Shown: piece by piece, positions 62,055 through 64,000 of the stretch
Position numbering within the stretch: the stretch's first letter is position 1
Layout of the letters: the number at the start of each line of letters is the position of its first letter
Assembly (NCBI RefSeq): GCF_904063055.1
Contig: NZ_CAJFCN010000005.1
Coordinates: 1 to 64,000, forward strand
DNA from: Pseudomonas paracarnis
Lineage (GTDB): Bacteria > Pseudomonadota > Gammaproteobacteria > Pseudomonadales > Pseudomonadaceae
DNA length: 64,000 bases
Direction of reading: 5' to 3'
Program-made: the position numbers and the translations under genes
Notes under the pieces: model-generated
Seen by the model: only the letters and a program-made list of their open reading frames with translations
Told to the model about the DNA's origin: nothing
Database searches by the model: none

Positions 62055-63875
62055 GTGATCGAAAATCTACGTAACATCGCCATCATTGCTCACGTTGACC
62101 ATGGTAAAACCACCCTGGTAGACAAACTCCTGCGTCAATCCGGCACCCTGGAGCGCAACGAGCTCAACGACGAGCGCGTGATGGACTCCAACGACCAGGA
62201 AAAAGAGCGCGGTATTACCATCCTGGCTAAAAACACCGCTATCAACTGGAACGGCTACCACATCAACATCGTGGATACCCCGGGCCACGCCGACTTCGGC
62301 GGCGAAGTAGAACGCGTAATGTCGATGGTTGACTCCGTTCTGCTGCTGGTTGACGCTCAAGACGGCCCTATGCCGCAAACTCGTTTCGTGACCAAGAAGG
62401 CTTTCGAAGCCGGCCTGCGTCCGATCGTGTGCATCAACAAGGTTGACCGTCCAGGCGCGCGTCCGGACTGGGTTCTGGACCAGATCTTCGACCTGTTCGA
62501 CAACCTGGGTGCTACCGAAGAACAGCTGGACTTCCAAGTCATCTACGCCTCGGCCCTGAACGGTATTGCTGGTCTTGACCACACCGACATGGCTGAAGAC
62601 ATGACCCCGCTGTACCAGTCGATCGTCGACAACGTACCAGCACCGAAAGTCGACCGTGAAGGCCCGTTCCAGATGCAAATCTCGGCACTGGACTACAACA
62701 GCTTCCTGGGTGTTATCGGCGTTGGCCGTATCGCTCGTGGTAGCGTCAAGCCGAACACCCCGGTTGTTGCTATCGGCGCTGACGGCAAGAAGCGTAACGG
62801 TCGTATCCTGAAGCTGATGGGTCACCACGGCCTGCACCGCATCGACGTTGAAGAAGCTTTCGCTGGCGACATCGTATGCGTGAGCGGTATGGACTCGCTG
62901 TTCATCTCCGACACCCTGTGCCAGCCGGACAACGTCGAGGCGATGAAGCCTCTGACCGTTGACGAGCCAACCGTTTCCATGACCTTCCAGGTAAACGACT
63001 CGCCTTTCTGCGGTAAAGAAGGCAAGTTCGTGACCTCCCGTAACATCAAGGAGCGTCTGGACAAAGAGCTGCTGTACAACGTTGCTCTGCGCGTTGAAGA
63101 AGGCGACTCGGCTGACAAGTTCAAGGTCTCCGGCCGTGGTGAGCTGCACCTCTCGGTACTGATCGAAACCATGCGTCGCGAAGGCTTCGAAATGGGTGTT
63201 GGTCGTCCGGAAGTGATCATCCGTCAGGTTGACGGCGTGAAGCAGGAACCGTTCGAAAACGTCACCATCGACACCCCTGAAGAATCCCAGGGCAAGGTCA
63301 TGGAAGAGATGGGCCTGCGTAAGGGCGACCTGACCAACATGGTGCCGGATGGCAAAGGCCGTGTGCGTCTGGAATACAACATCCCTGCTCGTGGTCTGAT
63401 CGGTTTCCGTAACCAGTTCCTGACCCTGACCAACGGTGCTGGCATCCTGACCTCGATCTTCGATCGCTACGACACCATGAAGTCCGGCGACATGTCCGGC
63501 CGTCAGAACGGTGTTCTGGTATCGGTAGAAACCGGCAAGGCGCTGACCTACTCCCTGGAAACCCTCCAGGCGCGTGGCAAGCTGTTCGTTGAACACGGTC
63601 AAGAGATCTACAACGGCCAGATCGTTGGTCTGAACAGCCGTGACAACGACATGGGCGTCAACCCAACCAAAGGCAAGAAGCTCGACAACATGCGTGCTTC
63701 GGGCAAAGACGAAACCATCGCTCTGGTTCCACCTGTTCGCTTCACCCTGGAACAGGCCCTGGAATTCATCCAGGACGACGAGCTGTGCGAAGTCACGCCT
63801 AAGTCGATCCGCCTGCGTAAGAAGATCCTGGACGAAGGCGAGCGTACCCGCGCTGCCAAGAAAGCCAAGAACTGA
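62055..63875 (+). CDS. typA: TypA/BipA, ribosome-associated GTPase
   Basis: A 606-residue translational GTPase related to EF-G. G1 is [13 protein letters not shown]2 is in KERGITI, G3 is [13 protein letters not shown]4 is NKVD. The C-terminal domain ([20 protein letters not shown]) is specific for TypA. It aids ribosome assembly and adaptation to cold and stress. The start is GTG at 62055, giving [18 protein letters not shown]. Codon choice is more biased than in neighbours, consistent with high expression. Confidence 0.97.
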   Translation: MIENLRNIAIIAHVDHGKTTLVDKLLRQSGTLERNELNDERVMDSNDQEKERGITILAKNTAINWNGYHINIVDTPGHADFGGEVERVMSMVDSVLLLVDAQDGPMPQTRFVTKKAFEAGLRPIVCINKVDRPGARPDWVLDQIFDLFDNLGATEEQLDFQVIYASALNGIAGLDHTDMAEDMTPLYQSIVDNVPAPKVDREGPFQMQISALDYNSFLGVIGVGRIARGSVKPNTPVVAIGADGKKRNGRILKLMGHHGLHRIDVEEAFAGDIVCVSGMDSLFISDTLCQPDNVEAMKPLTVDEPTVSMTFQVNDSPFCGKEGKFVTSRNIKERLDKELLYNVALRVEEGDSADKFKVSGRGELHLSVLIETMRREGFEMGVGRPEVIIRQVDGVKQEPFENVTIDTPEESQGKVMEEMGLRKGDLTNMVPDGKGRVRLEYNIPARGLIGFRNQFLTLTNGAGILTSIFDRYDTMKSGDMSGRQNGVLVSVETGKALTYSLETLQARGKLFVEHGQEIYNGQIVGLNSRDNDMGVNPTKGKKLDNMRASGKDETIALVPPVRFTLEQALEFIQDDELCEVTPKSIRLRKKILDEGERTRAAKKAKN

Positions 63876-63893
63876 GTTAACTCAGGCTGAATG

Positions 63894-63930
63894 AAAAACG
63901 CCCCCGGTCGAAAGGCGGGGGCGTTTTTTT
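63894..63930 (+). terminator. Terminator of typA
   Basis: ACGCCCCCG (63898-63906) pairs with CGGGGGCGT (63916-63924), flanked by AAAA and TTTTTTT. Strong rho-independent terminator 20 bp after the stop. Confidence 0.95.
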
Positions 63931-63967
63931 ATGCCTGCAGGTTTTGTGGTGACTGTGCCGTTGTGAT

Positions 63968-63992
63968 CGTTCCCACGCTCCGCGTGGGAACG
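63968..63992. repeat. Short palindromic intergenic repeat, second class
   Basis: CGTTCCCACGC, three bases, then GCGTGGGAACG: an 11-bp perfect hairpin. It differs from the GTGGGAGC REPINs and matches a second common family of repeats in fluorescent pseudomonads, as I recall. It continues past the window end. Confidence 0.7.
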
Positions 63993-64000
63993 CCGCGTGG

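Noticed and set aside
62067..63602. 511-codon minus-strand frame opposite typA
   Set aside because: Antisense shadow created by the strong codon bias of typA.

Overview
The window is a chromosomal segment of a Pseudomonas, most likely of the P. fluorescens group. The evidence is high GC, OprD-family porin and OprE-like context, many palindromic REP/REPIN repeats built on GTGGGAGCGGGC / GTGGGAGCTGGC, and a gene order that, as I recall it, follows the P. aeruginosa PAO1 block from typA-thiI-glnA-ntrBC-secB-gpmI-ctpA-hisFAHB-mutY through rmlBACD-dctBD to cysQ-nudE-fdhD. It is mostly core genome. I see no transposase, prophage, integrase, restriction system or CRISPR array.

Layout. 1-6.3 kb: fdhD with an FdhF/YdeP-like molybdoenzyme, a BON-LysM protein, and yrfG facing nudE-cysQ. 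6.3-13.5 kb: one long leftward set, rmlBACD (dTDP-L-rhamnose) followed by a dctBD-type two-component pair and a small thioesterase, nearly all joined by 4-bp ATGA overlaps. 13.6-18.2 kb: a three-part kinase/aminotransferase fusion protein and agmatine deiminase. 18.2-22.4 kb: tandem REPINs, a TonB-dependent receptor, and a divergent OprD-family porin whose leader carries a terminator-like hairpin. 22.4-25.7 kb: an operon of a CHASE2 membrane protein, a small SH3-like secreted protein and an M48 protease lipoprotein. 26.1-31 kb: tRNA-Thr and a polar amino-acid ABC transporter operon ending in a methyltransferase gene. 31-37 kb: a GabP-like permease with a sigma-54 promoter, an ACR3-like transporter, a GT39 glycosyltransferase, a lipoprotein and tRNA-Phe. 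37-41 kb: asmA-mutY-yggX. 41-47 kb: an OFA-type MFS carrier, then hisB-hisH-DUF2164-hisA-hisF and a binding protein. 47-53.6 kb: gpmI-envC-ctpA-yibQ facing yibN-grxC-secB. 53.7-64 kb: trmL, a small membrane protein, a predicted NrsZ-like sRNA, ntrBC, a secreted chorismate mutase, glnA, thiI and typA.

The most coherent theme is nitrogen control. I find sigma-54 (-24/-12) matches upstream of glnA, ntrBC, the sRNA downstream of ntrC, and the GabP-like permease, and NtrC-type palindromes or half-sites upstream of glnA and ntrB. The sRNA candidate has two 69-nt repeated modules whose hairpin stems differ by compensatory base pairs, which supports a real RNA structure. The least described protein-level system is the CHASE2 / SH3-like / M48 operon. 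Other points of interest are the porin leader hairpin, the kinase-lipoyl/M23-aminotransferase fusion beside aguA, a REPIN nested inside another REPIN, and a group of DnaA-box matches near tRNA-Thr.
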